64,000 nt of DNA. Origin: Streptomyces curacoi (GTDB taxonomy: Bacteria > Actinomycetota > Actinomycetes > Streptomycetales > Streptomycetaceae). A program made the translations under genes and the position numbers. Numbering within the stretch: position 1 is the first letter of the stretch; every line of letters starts with the position of its first letter. This document shows positions 32,705 through 39,701 of the stretch, in pieces. Under the pieces are notes generated by a model that was not told the origin of the DNA, did not search any database, and was given only the letters and a program-made list of their open reading frames with translations. The DNA lies in contig NZ_KQ947991.1 in assembly GCF_001513975.1 (NCBI RefSeq), forward strand, positions 437,794-501,793, written 5' to 3'.

Positions 32705-32721
32705 ATAGTCAGTACGACTAT
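32705..32721 (-). promoter_or_regulatory. NrtR operator candidate
   Basis: ATAGTCAGTACGACTAT has 6-bp arms ATAGTC and GACTAT around a 5-base centre. It lies 18 bases upstream of the nrtR ATG in an AT-richer pocket (TTAATAG...TATAAAG), so it should overlap the promoter. Length and symmetry fit the NrtR palindromes described in other bacteria. This is the only such site I found in the window. Confidence 0.7.
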
Positions 32722-32752
32722 AAAGAGGGTGGGGGTGCTGCCGCAACCCCTG

Positions 32753-33316
32753 TCAGCCGGGCAAGGAGCCACGCCGCCCGAGGAAGGCCAGCAGCCGCGC
32801 CTCGGCGCCGGCCCCCACCGGCACGGCGACCGGCGCCCCGAACCGAACCCCCCGGTCCGCCTCCCCGACCACACACCGCGCGATGGGCAGCAGCTCGGCC
32901 GCGAGCGCCTCGGGGATGGGTCTCGGCCGCCCGCAGGCCTGGGCGACGTCCCATCCGTGCACGGCGATCTCCACCGCCCCCACGGCGGCCATCACCCGCA
33001 CATCCAGCGGCCGTTCACCCACCAGCGCCGACTCCGGCGTCCCGGCCGCCCAGGCGCCGAGGACCGCGCACGCGCGCCTACGGAAGCCGCAGGCGCGGTC
33101 GGCGCGCGGGAACAGCCCGGTCCGCCCGCCGGTCAGGCCCTCGTACAAGGCGTCCAGCGAATCGTCGAGATGCCCGAGCAGTTCCCCCAGGTCCCACTCG
33201 GCACACGGCGTGCCGCACCCCAGACCCCCGGCCTCCACCCCGGCGACGGTGCCCAGCGCATAGCCGAGCGACCGTTCCAGCAGCTCCCCGCAGTCCGGGC
33301 CCGTGCTCGTCCTCAT
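32753..33316 (-). CDS. TIGR03086-type mycothiol maleylpyruvate isomerase-like protein
   Basis: About 187 residues, DinB-like four-helix fold. CAEWDLGELLGHLDDSLDAL carries the first metal-binding His, and AVEIAVHGWDVAQACG the later His pair; PIPEALAAELLPIA is a further family block. These proteins bind zinc and often use mycothiol as cofactor for isomerisation or conjugation. The substrate is unknown. The ATG at 33316 has GGAGGG seven bases upstream; an in-frame start at 33403 gives a poor N terminus. It follows rluB but behind its terminator. Confidence 0.8.
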   Translation of the reverse strand: MRTSTGPDCGELLERSLGYALGTVAGVEAGGLGCGTPCAEWDLGELLGHLDDSLDALYEGLTGGRTGLFPRADRACGFRRRACAVLGAWAAGTPESALVGERPLDVRVMAAVGAVEIAVHGWDVAQACGRPRPIPEALAAELLPIARCVVGEADRGVRFGAPVAVPVGAGAEARLLAFLGRRGSLPG

Positions 33317-33368
33317 CCCCGCTCCCTCCGTCACCGAATACAGACCGGCGGCAAGACGAAAACACATC

Positions 33369-33398
33369 GGCCGGTCCCGGGACACCCCGGAACCGGCC
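33369..33398 (-). terminator. Terminator downstream of the pseudouridine synthase gene
   Basis: GGCCGGT-CCCGG pairs with CCGG-AACCGGCC, with one small mismatch region and a short loop. It lies 27 bases past the rluB stop at 33426 and separates it from the 32753-33316 gene. Confidence 0.65.
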
Positions 33399-33425
33399 TG
33401 CACGCGCGCGCGTGGGACTTTGGGA

Positions 33426-34502
33426 CTACAGATCGACTTCCTTCATCAGCATGCCGACCTCGGTGTTCGACAGCCGTCGCAGCCAGCCCGACTTCTGGTC
33501 GCCGAGGGTGATCGGCCCGAAGGCGGTGCGCACCAGCTTGTCGACGGGGAAGCCGGCCTCCGCAAGCATGCGGCGCACGATGTGCTTGCGGCCCTCGTGC
33601 AGGGTGACCTCGACCAGGTAGTTCTTGCCGGTCTGCTCGACGACCCGGAAGTGGTCCGCGCGCGCGTAGCCGTCCTCCAGCTGGATGCCGTCCTTGAGCT
33701 TCTTGCCCAGGTCACGCGGGATCGGGCCGACGATGGCCGCGAGGTAGGTCTTCTTCACGCCGTACTTGGGGTGGGTGAGGCGGTGGGCCAGCTCGCCGTG
33801 GTTGGTGAGCAGGATGATGCCCTCGGTCTCGGTGTCGAGCCGGCCGACGTGGAAGAGCCGGGTCTCGCGGTTGGTGACGTAGTCACCGAGGCACTGACGG
33901 CCCTCGGGGTCCTCCATCGTCGAGACCACACCGGCGGGCTTGTTGAGCGCGAAGAACTGGTACGACTGCGTGGCGACCGTCAGCCCGTCGACCTTGATCT
34001 CGTCCTTCTCGGGGTCCACCCGCAGGCCCTGCTCGGTGACGATCTCGCCGTTGACCTCGACCCGCGCCTCGTCGATCAGCTCCTCGCAGGCGCGCCGGGA
34101 GCCGTAGCCGGCCCGGGCGAGCACCTTCTGCAGCCGCTCGCCCTCCTGCTCGGCGCCCGGGAAGGTCTTGGGCAGCTTGATGTCCTTCTTGCCGGCGTAC
34201 CGCTCACGGTTGCGCTCCTCGGCCCGCGCCTCGTACTCACGCGAGCGCGCGGGGGCCGTACGGCCGCGACCGCCGCCCTGCTGGGACTGCTTGGGGGCGC
34301 CCTTGGCCCCGCCGCGCGCGGAGGCGCCGCGACCGGACTTCGGGCCGTCCTTCGTCGCCCCGGGGCCCACGTCGTAGCGGCGCTCCTCGGGACGGGGCTT
34401 GCGCGGACGGCCGCCCTGGCCGCCCTGCTTCTGGTCCCTGTTGTTGCCGGCACCGCGGTAGTTACCGCGCCCGCCACTCTTGCCGCTGCCGCTGCTTCGC
34501 AT
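33426..34502 (-). CDS. 23S rRNA pseudouridine synthase (RluB/RsuA family)
   Basis: 358 residues. The first 120 are a basic, Gly/Arg/Gln-rich low-complexity extension common in actinobacteria. An S4 RNA-binding domain (about 125-185; RLQKVLARAGYGSRRACEEL) follows, then the catalytic domain with GRLDTETEGIILLTNHG, whose Asp is the nucleophile. It probably modifies 23S rRNA near position 2605. ATG 34502 shares a base with the scpB stop (TGATG). It is the last gene of the coupled chain parA-like, RHH, scpA, scpB, rlu, a layout also found in Mycobacterium. RluB is the likely name but RsuA cannot be excluded. Confidence 0.9.
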   Translation of the reverse strand: MRSSGSGKSGGRGNYRGAGNNRDQKQGGQGGRPRKPRPEERRYDVGPGATKDGPKSGRGASARGGAKGAPKQSQQGGGRGRTAPARSREYEARAEERNRERYAGKKDIKLPKTFPGAEQEGERLQKVLARAGYGSRRACEELIDEARVEVNGEIVTEQGLRVDPEKDEIKVDGLTVATQSYQFFALNKPAGVVSTMEDPEGRQCLGDYVTNRETRLFHVGRLDTETEGIILLTNHGELAHRLTHPKYGVKKTYLAAIVGPIPRDLGKKLKDGIQLEDGYARADHFRVVEQTGKNYLVEVTLHEGRKHIVRRMLAEAGFPVDKLVRTAFGPITLGDQKSGWLRRLSNTEVGMLMKEVDL

Positions 34503-35185
34503 CAAAGTTCCGTCTGGTCGTCTACGTCGTCGGTACCCCGGGCGACCGGGGTGTCCGGACCGTCATCGGGAGCGTCCGGGTCGAACGACGGCACCCCTTC
34601 CTGGGTCTCGGCCTCGATCGCCTCCGCCTCCGGGAGGAAGGGCGCGAGCTCCGGGAGCTCGTCCAGGCCGCGCAGGCCCATCCGCTCCAGGAAGTAGTTC
34701 GTCGTCCTGTACAGGATCGCACCTGTTTCGGGTTCCGTGCCCGCCTCCTCGACCAGCCCGCGCTGGAGAAGGGTGCGCATCACGCCGTCGCAGTTCACTC
34801 CGCGTACGGCCGAGACGCGGCTGCGGCTGACCGGCTGGCGGTAGGCGACGACGGCGAGCGTCTCCAGGGCGGCCTGGGTGAGCCGGGCCGTCTGGCCGTC
34901 CAGGACCAGGCGCTCGACGGCGGCCGCGTACTCGGGCCGGGTGTAGAAGCGCCAGCCGCCCGCGACGAAGCGCAGCTCGAAGCCGCGCCCCTGCACGGCG
35001 TACTCGTCGGCCAGCTCCCGCAGAGCGTCGGCGACCTGCCGTCGGGGCCGCTCCAGGATCTTCGCGAGATGCTCCTCGGTCGCGGGCTCGTCCACGACCA
35101 TGAGCATCGCCTCCAGGGCGGGCCTGAGGTCGAGGTCGGCGACGGTGCGCAGCCCGGCCGGCAGCTCGGTGGTGTCCTCACTCAC
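34502..35185 (-). CDS. scpB: Segregation and condensation protein ScpB
   Basis: About 227 residues. Two winged-helix domains are visible (RPALEAMLMVVDEPATEEHL and QAALETLAVVAYRQPVSRSR), with GRPxxYRTTNYFLERMGL near the end. The acidic tail (PSFDPDAPDDGPDTPVA) is disordered. ScpB binds the ScpA kleisin and SMC to organise chromosomes. GTG 35185 overlaps the scpA stop (GTGA), and the ScpB stop overlaps the pseudouridine synthase ATG, so three proteins are translationally linked. Confidence 0.95.
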   Translation of the reverse strand: MSEDTTELPAGLRTVADLDLRPALEAMLMVVDEPATEEHLAKILERPRRQVADALRELADEYAVQGRGFELRFVAGGWRFYTRPEYAAAVERLVLDGQTARLTQAALETLAVVAYRQPVSRSRVSAVRGVNCDGVMRTLLQRGLVEEAGTEPETGAILYRTTNYFLERMGLRGLDELPELAPFLPEAEAIEAETQEGVPSFDPDAPDDGPDTPVARGTDDVDDQTEL

Positions 35186-36285
35186 GCCTTCTTCTCCTCC
35201 TTGGGCGGCTCGGGCGGCCGGTCGAACTCGTCGGTCACCCTGGGCGTCTCGTCCCCGTCCCCACCGGTCCACCGCACGATGAGCTCCCCGAGAGCGGCCT
35301 CCTGGTCGAGAGCCACGGCTTTCTCCCGGTACAGCTCCAGCAGGGCGAGGAAGCGGGCCACGACGGTGAGGGTGTCGTCGGTGTCCTCGACGAGGGCCCG
35401 GAAGCTGGCCTCACCGAGCTCCTTGAGCCGCGCGACGACGATCCCGGCCTGCTCCTGCACGCTCACCAGCGGCGCGTGGATGTGGTCGACGTACACCTGC
35501 GGCTTGGGCTTGGGCTGCATCGCCTTGACCGCGAGCCTGGCGAATCCTTCCGCCCCGATGCTGATGACCACCTCGGGCAGCAGCTCGGCGTGGTGCGGCT
35601 CCAGCCCGACGGTACGGGGGTAGCGCCGGGCCTCGTCGTCGAGCCGCCGGCTGAAGATGTCGGCGACCTGCTTGTACGCCCGGTACTGCAGCAGCCGCGC
35701 GAACAGCAGGTCCCGGGCTTCGAGGAGGGCCAGGTCGGCCTCGTCCTCGACCTCGGCGGCGGGCAGCAGCCGGGCCGCCTTGAGGTCGAGCAGGGTGGCC
35801 GCGACGACGAGGAACTCGGTCGTCTCGTCGAGGTCCCAGTTGGGCCCCATCGCCCGGATGTGCGCCATGAACTCGTCGGTCACCTTGGACAGCGCGACTT
35901 CGGTGACGTCGAGCTTGTGCTTGGAGATCAGCTGGAGGAGGAGATCGAAGGGGCCCTCGAAGTTGGAGAGGCGAACCTTGAAGACACCGTCTGCGGATTC
36001 CTCGGCGGCGACGGGCTCGGTGCCGGCGGAGACCTCGGGCACCGCCTCGGGCTCGACGACCTGAGGTTCCGTTTCCTGCTCGCCGACCGGAGGTTCGGGT
36101 TCCGGGACGGCGATCTCCGGTTCGGGTTCCGGGACGGCGATCTCCGGCTCCACCGGCTCCGGAACCGCCGCGGGAACCGGCTCGACCGGCGCAGCCACTC
36201 GCGCGGCGCCCGGCCCCCGTCCCAGCGCGCGCCGGCGACCGCCGGAGGCACCGGCGCCGGGGGCGGGAACGTCGTTCGAGGTCAT
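35182..36285 (-). CDS. scpA: Segregation and condensation protein ScpA (kleisin)
   Basis: 367 residues. The conserved kleisin core starts at about residue 100 (FKVRLSNFEGPFDLLLQLIS, KLDVTEVALSKVTDEFMAHI) and ends with the C-terminal winged helix (TLTVVARFLALLELYREKAV). ScpA bridges SMC heads and ScpB. The first 95 residues are an unusual Pro/Glu-rich extension with PEPEPEIAV repeats encoded by a perfect 27-bp tandem duplication at 36092-36145. The final residues PPEPPKEEKKA are also charged. It overlaps scpB by GTGA. Confidence 0.95.
   Translation of the reverse strand: MTSNDVPAPGAGASGGRRRALGRGPGAARVAAPVEPVPAAVPEPVEPEIAVPEPEPEIAVPEPEPPVGEQETEPQVVEPEAVPEVSAGTEPVAAEESADGVFKVRLSNFEGPFDLLLQLISKHKLDVTEVALSKVTDEFMAHIRAMGPNWDLDETTEFLVVAATLLDLKAARLLPAAEVEDEADLALLEARDLLFARLLQYRAYKQVADIFSRRLDDEARRYPRTVGLEPHHAELLPEVVISIGAEGFARLAVKAMQPKPKPQVYVDHIHAPLVSVQEQAGIVVARLKELGEASFRALVEDTDDTLTVVARFLALLELYREKAVALDQEAALGELIVRWTGGDGDETPRVTDEFDRPPEPPKEEKKA
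36092..36145 (-). repeat. Perfect 27-bp tandem duplication in scpA
   Basis: Two identical 27-base units (36092-36118 and 36119-36145) encode two copies of PEPEPEIAV-like sequence in the disordered ScpA N-terminal extension. Copy number may vary between strains. Confidence 0.8.
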
Positions 36286-36303
36286 AGCCCCCGCAGGCTA
36301 CCG

Positions 36304-36909
36304 CTACCGCCCGCGGAGCCGTCGTACCAGGATGCTGGCGTCCCCTCGGGTCTCCAGATCGGCGAGGACCACGGCCACCGCCTCGCGGACGATCCGCCCA
36401 CGGTCGACGGCCAGCCCGTGCTCACCGCGGAGCACGAGACGCGCGTGCTCCAGATCCATGAGTTCCTCGGCGGAGACATACACGGTGATCTTCTCGTCGT
36501 GCCGTTCCCGGCCACTGGGGCGGCGCGTGGCCGTCCGCCCGCGCTTGCGCGGGGCGGCTGCGGAAGGGGCGGCACCGGACGCGGCCGATCCGCCGGAGGC
36601 ACTGGCGGACGCCCCGGCAGAACCTTCCTGCGCCCCCTGACGGCGCGCGGAACGCTCCGTGGCGGCGGCCCGGCTGCGGGACTCCCCGGCCTCGGCCTGC
36701 TCGGCGTCGATCGCCACGTGCTCCGCGCCGTCACCGTCACCGCCCTGCACGGGCACCGACTGCGGCGCGTCCTCGGCGGCGGCGTTGTCGCTCTCCCCCG
36801 CGGGAGCCGGCACCCGGGCCTCGCCGTTGGCCGGGCGCCGGGGAGTGGACGGCTGGAGCGCCATACCCCCTGTCGTACGGAACAGTTCGTCGGCCCCCGG
36901 CAGACTCAC
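36304..36909 (-). CDS. Small DNA-binding-like protein between ParA and ScpA
   Basis: About 201 residues. The first 130 are low-complexity, Ala/Gly/Ser-rich. The C-terminal 65 (KITVYVSAEELMDLEHARLV then LAVDRGRIVREAVAVVLADL) look like a ribbon-helix-helix or similar DNA-binding module, with an N-terminal beta strand and two helices. GTG 36909 overlaps the ParA-like stop (GTGA); a GTG at 36921 is also possible. ParA systems usually need a centromere- or DNA-binding partner, so this protein could be the partner of the adjacent ATPase. I have no family name. Confidence 0.65.
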   Translation of the reverse strand: MSLPGADELFRTTGGMALQPSTPRRPANGEARVPAPAGESDNAAAEDAPQSVPVQGGDGDGAEHVAIDAEQAEAGESRSRAAATERSARRQGAQEGSAGASASASGGSAASGAAPSAAAPRKRGRTATRRPSGRERHDEKITVYVSAEELMDLEHARLVLRGEHGLAVDRGRIVREAVAVVLADLETRGDASILVRRLRGR

Positions 36910-38084
36910 TCGGCGTGACACCGGGCGAGCACCTCCCTGGCGAGCTGGCGGTAGGCGGCGGCACCGACGGAGTTGGAGGCGTAGGTGGTGATCGGCTCAC
37001 CGGCGACCGTGGTCTCCGGGAAGCGGACCGTGCGCCCGATGACCGTGTGGTAGACGTGGTCGTCGAACGCCTCGACGACACGCGCGAGCACCTCACGGCT
37101 GTGCACGGTGCGCGAGTCGTACATCGTGGCGAGGATCCCGTCGAGCTCCAGCTCCGGGTTCAGCCGCTCCTGGACCTTCTCGATGGTCTCCGTCAGCAGC
37201 GCGACACCTCGCAGGGCGAAGAACTCGCACTCCAGGGGCACGATCACCTTGTGTGCGGCCGTCAGCGCGTTCACCGTGAGCAGACCCAGCGAGGGCTGAC
37301 AGTCGATCACGATGAAGTCGTAGTCGGGCAGCAGCGGCTTCAGGGCGCGCTGGAGCGTGGACTCGCGCGCGACCTCGGAGACCAGCTGGACCTCGGCGGC
37401 CGACAGGTCGATGTTGCTCGGCAGCAGGTCCATGTTGGGGACCGCCGTCTTTAGGAGCACCTCGTCGGCCGACATGCCCCGCTCCATGAGCAGGTTGTAG
37501 ACCGTGAGGTCGAGCTCCATCGGGTTCACGCCGAGGCCGACCGACAGCGCGCCCTGCGGGTCGAAGTCGACGAGCAGGACCCGGCGTCCGTACTCCGCGA
37601 GCGCGGCACCCAGGTTGATGGTCGACGTCGTCTTGCCGACGCCGCCCTTCTGGTTGCACATCGCGATGATCTTCGCGGGACCGTGGTCGGTCAGCGGACC
37701 CGGGATCGGGAAGTACGGCAGCGGGCGCCCGGTCGGGCCGATGCGCTCGCGGCGCTGGCGGGCAGCGTCGGGCGCGAGCGTGGCCGCGTACTCGGGGTCG
37801 GGCTCGTACTCCGCGTCCGGGTCGTAGAAGTGCCCTTCGGGCAGTTCGTCGTAGTCGGCGAAGTGGTTGTGGGGCGCGCCACTTCCGTCGCCGGCCATGG
37901 CGTTCACGTGATGGCCATCCATGCTCTGGTTTGCTGACAGAGCCGTGTGGGGGCTGGTCTGGCTCTGGTGGGCTGCGAAGGTTCGGACAGCGACGGAGCC
38001 GACAGCCTCGAATCCCGCGGGACCCTGGCCCCGTACAGGCATTCCTGGTTGACCACCCCCGGGAGAAAATGTCGACTCATTCAC
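36906..38084 (-). CDS. ParA-family ATPase associated with scpAB
   Basis: 392 residues. Residues 1 to about 135 are a Gly/Ala/Asp-rich extension. The ATPase has the deviant Walker A KGGVGKTT (146-153), LLVDFDPQGALSVG, and FIVIDCQPSLGLLTVNALTA. The gene is not next to parB or oriC, so it is the scpAB-linked ParA-like ATPase that actinobacteria also carry, in addition to the chromosomal ParA. It probably helps position or load the SMC complex, but this is inference. The N-terminal start is uncertain because three in-frame Met codons exist. Confidence 0.88.
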   Translation of the reverse strand: MNESTFSPGGGQPGMPVRGQGPAGFEAVGSVAVRTFAAHQSQTSPHTALSANQSMDGHHVNAMAGDGSGAPHNHFADYDELPEGHFYDPDAEYEPDPEYAATLAPDAARQRRERIGPTGRPLPYFPIPGPLTDHGPAKIIAMCNQKGGVGKTTSTINLGAALAEYGRRVLLVDFDPQGALSVGLGVNPMELDLTVYNLLMERGMSADEVLLKTAVPNMDLLPSNIDLSAAEVQLVSEVARESTLQRALKPLLPDYDFIVIDCQPSLGLLTVNALTAAHKVIVPLECEFFALRGVALLTETIEKVQERLNPELELDGILATMYDSRTVHSREVLARVVEAFDDHVYHTVIGRTVRFPETTVAGEPITTYASNSVGAAAYRQLAREVLARCHAE

Positions 38085-38441
38085 AAGTCGTCTTACCTCC
38101 TTGGTGACCAGGAAACTTCTAGACAGGTCAGCGTGGCACCATGCCGACGGTTGGCGACTCTATGGCGTGTCGGCGGTCCGCAGCAACACAATCCGCCGGA
38201 CCGGGCAGATGTGTCGACAATGAAACATCGCGCTGTCAAGGGCGTACGACCGTCGCACAGCAGGTTTCACGGGTGTACGAATCGCCCGAAGGGTTGCGTT
38301 CGAGGCGAGTTGACCGAGAGTCGCAAAGTGACCATACACACATCCAGCCGGACCTTTTTGAGCAAGGTCCGGCCGGGTGCGTACGGTTGACGACGCGTGT
38401 TGACGTATCGCCTTTACCAGAAAGTGACTTAGTCGAACGGC
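38085..38441. other. Region between the ParA-like gene and ald
   Basis: About 357 bases. It contains the promoter of the ParA-like operon at its left end and the ald terminator at 38347-38373. No small ORF with a ribosome-binding site is visible. Confidence 0.5.
38347..38373 (-). terminator. Terminator downstream of ald
   Basis: GCCGGACCT (38347-38355) pairs perfectly with AGGTCCGGC (38365-38373), with a 9-base loop that includes TTTT. It starts about 70 bases after the ald stop codon at 38442. Confidence 0.7.
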
Positions 38442-39566
38442 TCAGCCGAGCAGCGACTCGAGCTCCACGTGCTCCAGGCCGTGCGCCTCCGCGACCTCCC
38501 GGTAAACGACCTTGCCGTCATGCGTGTTGAGGCCCTTGGCCAGCGCGGGATCGCGGCGCAGCGCGTCCACCCAGCCATGGTTGGCCAGTTCGACGATGTA
38601 CGGCAGCGTGGCGTTGGTCAGCGCGTAGGTGGAGGTGTTGGGCACCGCGCCGGGCATGTTGGCGACGCAGTAGAAGACCGAGTTGTGGACCTGGAAGGTC
38701 GGCTCGGCGTGCGTCGTCGGCCGGGAGTCCTCGAAGCAGCCGCCCTGGTCGATCGCGATGTCGACAAGGACACTTCCGGGCTTCATCCGGGAGACCAGCT
38801 CGTTGGTGACCAGCTTCGGCGCCTTGGCACCCGGGATGAGCACGGCGCCGATGACGAGGTCGGCCTCCAGGCAGGCCTTCTCCAGCTCGAAGGCGTTGGA
38901 GACGACGGTCTGGATCTTCGTACCGAAGATCTTGTCGGCCTCCTTGAGCTTGTTGATGTCCTTGTCGAGCAGGGTCACGTGGAAGCCCATGCCGATGGCG
39001 ATCTGCGCGGCGTTCCAGCCGGAGACACCACCGCCGATGACGACGGCCTTGCCGGCCGGCACGCCCGGGACACCGCCGGGCAGCACACCGCGGCCGCCGC
39101 CCGCGCGCATCAGGTGGTAGGCGCCGACCTGCGGGGCGAGGCGGCCGGCGACCTCGGACATCGGGGCGAGCAGCGGCAGGGCCCGGGAGGGCAGCTCGAC
39201 CGTCTCGTAGGCGATCGCGGTGGTGCCGGACTCGATGAGGGCGTCCGTGCACTCCTTGGAGGCGGCCAGGTGCAGGTAGGTGAAGAGCGTCTGGTCCTTG
39301 CGGAGGCGGTGGTACTCCTCGGCGATGGGCTCCTTGACCTTCAGCAGCAGGTCGGCGGTGGCCCACACCTCGTCGGCGGTGGGCAGGATCTGGGCGCCCG
39401 CGGCGACGTACTCGCTGTCCGGGATCGACGAGCCGACTCCGGCGCCCTGCTCGATGACGACCTGGTGGCCGTGGCGCACCAGCTCGTGCACACCGGCGGG
39501 GGTGATAGCCACCCGGAACTCGTTGTTCTTGACCTCGCGGGGGATGCCGACCTTCACGTCGATCAC
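38442..39566 (-). CDS. ald: Alanine dehydrogenase
   Basis: 374 residues, typical length. KVGIPREVKNNEFRVAITPA opens the fold with the substrate Lys/Arg region. VVIGGGVSGWNAAQIAIGMG is the NAD-binding glycine loop. QGGCFEDSRPTTHAEP and LYALTNATLPYIVELA-like sequence match alanine dehydrogenases. It converts L-alanine and NAD to pyruvate, ammonia and NADH. In actinobacteria it is often induced by alanine via AldR. Near-inverted blocks AATGAAGG (39666) and CCTTTCATT (39690) in the upstream region could be such a site, at low confidence. GTG 39566 is the start. Confidence 0.96.
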   Translation of the reverse strand: MIDVKVGIPREVKNNEFRVAITPAGVHELVRHGHQVVIEQGAGVGSSIPDSEYVAAGAQILPTADEVWATADLLLKVKEPIAEEYHRLRKDQTLFTYLHLAASKECTDALIESGTTAIAYETVELPSRALPLLAPMSEVAGRLAPQVGAYHLMRAGGGRGVLPGGVPGVPAGKAVVIGGGVSGWNAAQIAIGMGFHVTLLDKDINKLKEADKIFGTKIQTVVSNAFELEKACLEADLVIGAVLIPGAKAPKLVTNELVSRMKPGSVLVDIAIDQGGCFEDSRPTTHAEPTFQVHNSVFYCVANMPGAVPNTSTYALTNATLPYIVELANHGWVDALRRDPALAKGLNTHDGKVVYREVAEAHGLEHVELESLLG

Positions 39567-39701
39567 GGTCCTTGGCTCAGAGGGTGTAGGGCATTGCTAG
39601 ACATACCCGGTCATGCACGGGCACACCGGTAGACACCGCAGGAGAAGGTGCGGCAGAGCCAGTCTAATGAAGGTGTTCCCGCTGTCTAGCCTTTCATTGC
39701 A

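Noticed and set aside
38469..39632. A 387-residue + strand frame opposite ald
   Set aside because: Shadow of ald, rich in Val/Gly/Asp/Arg with no recognisable domain.
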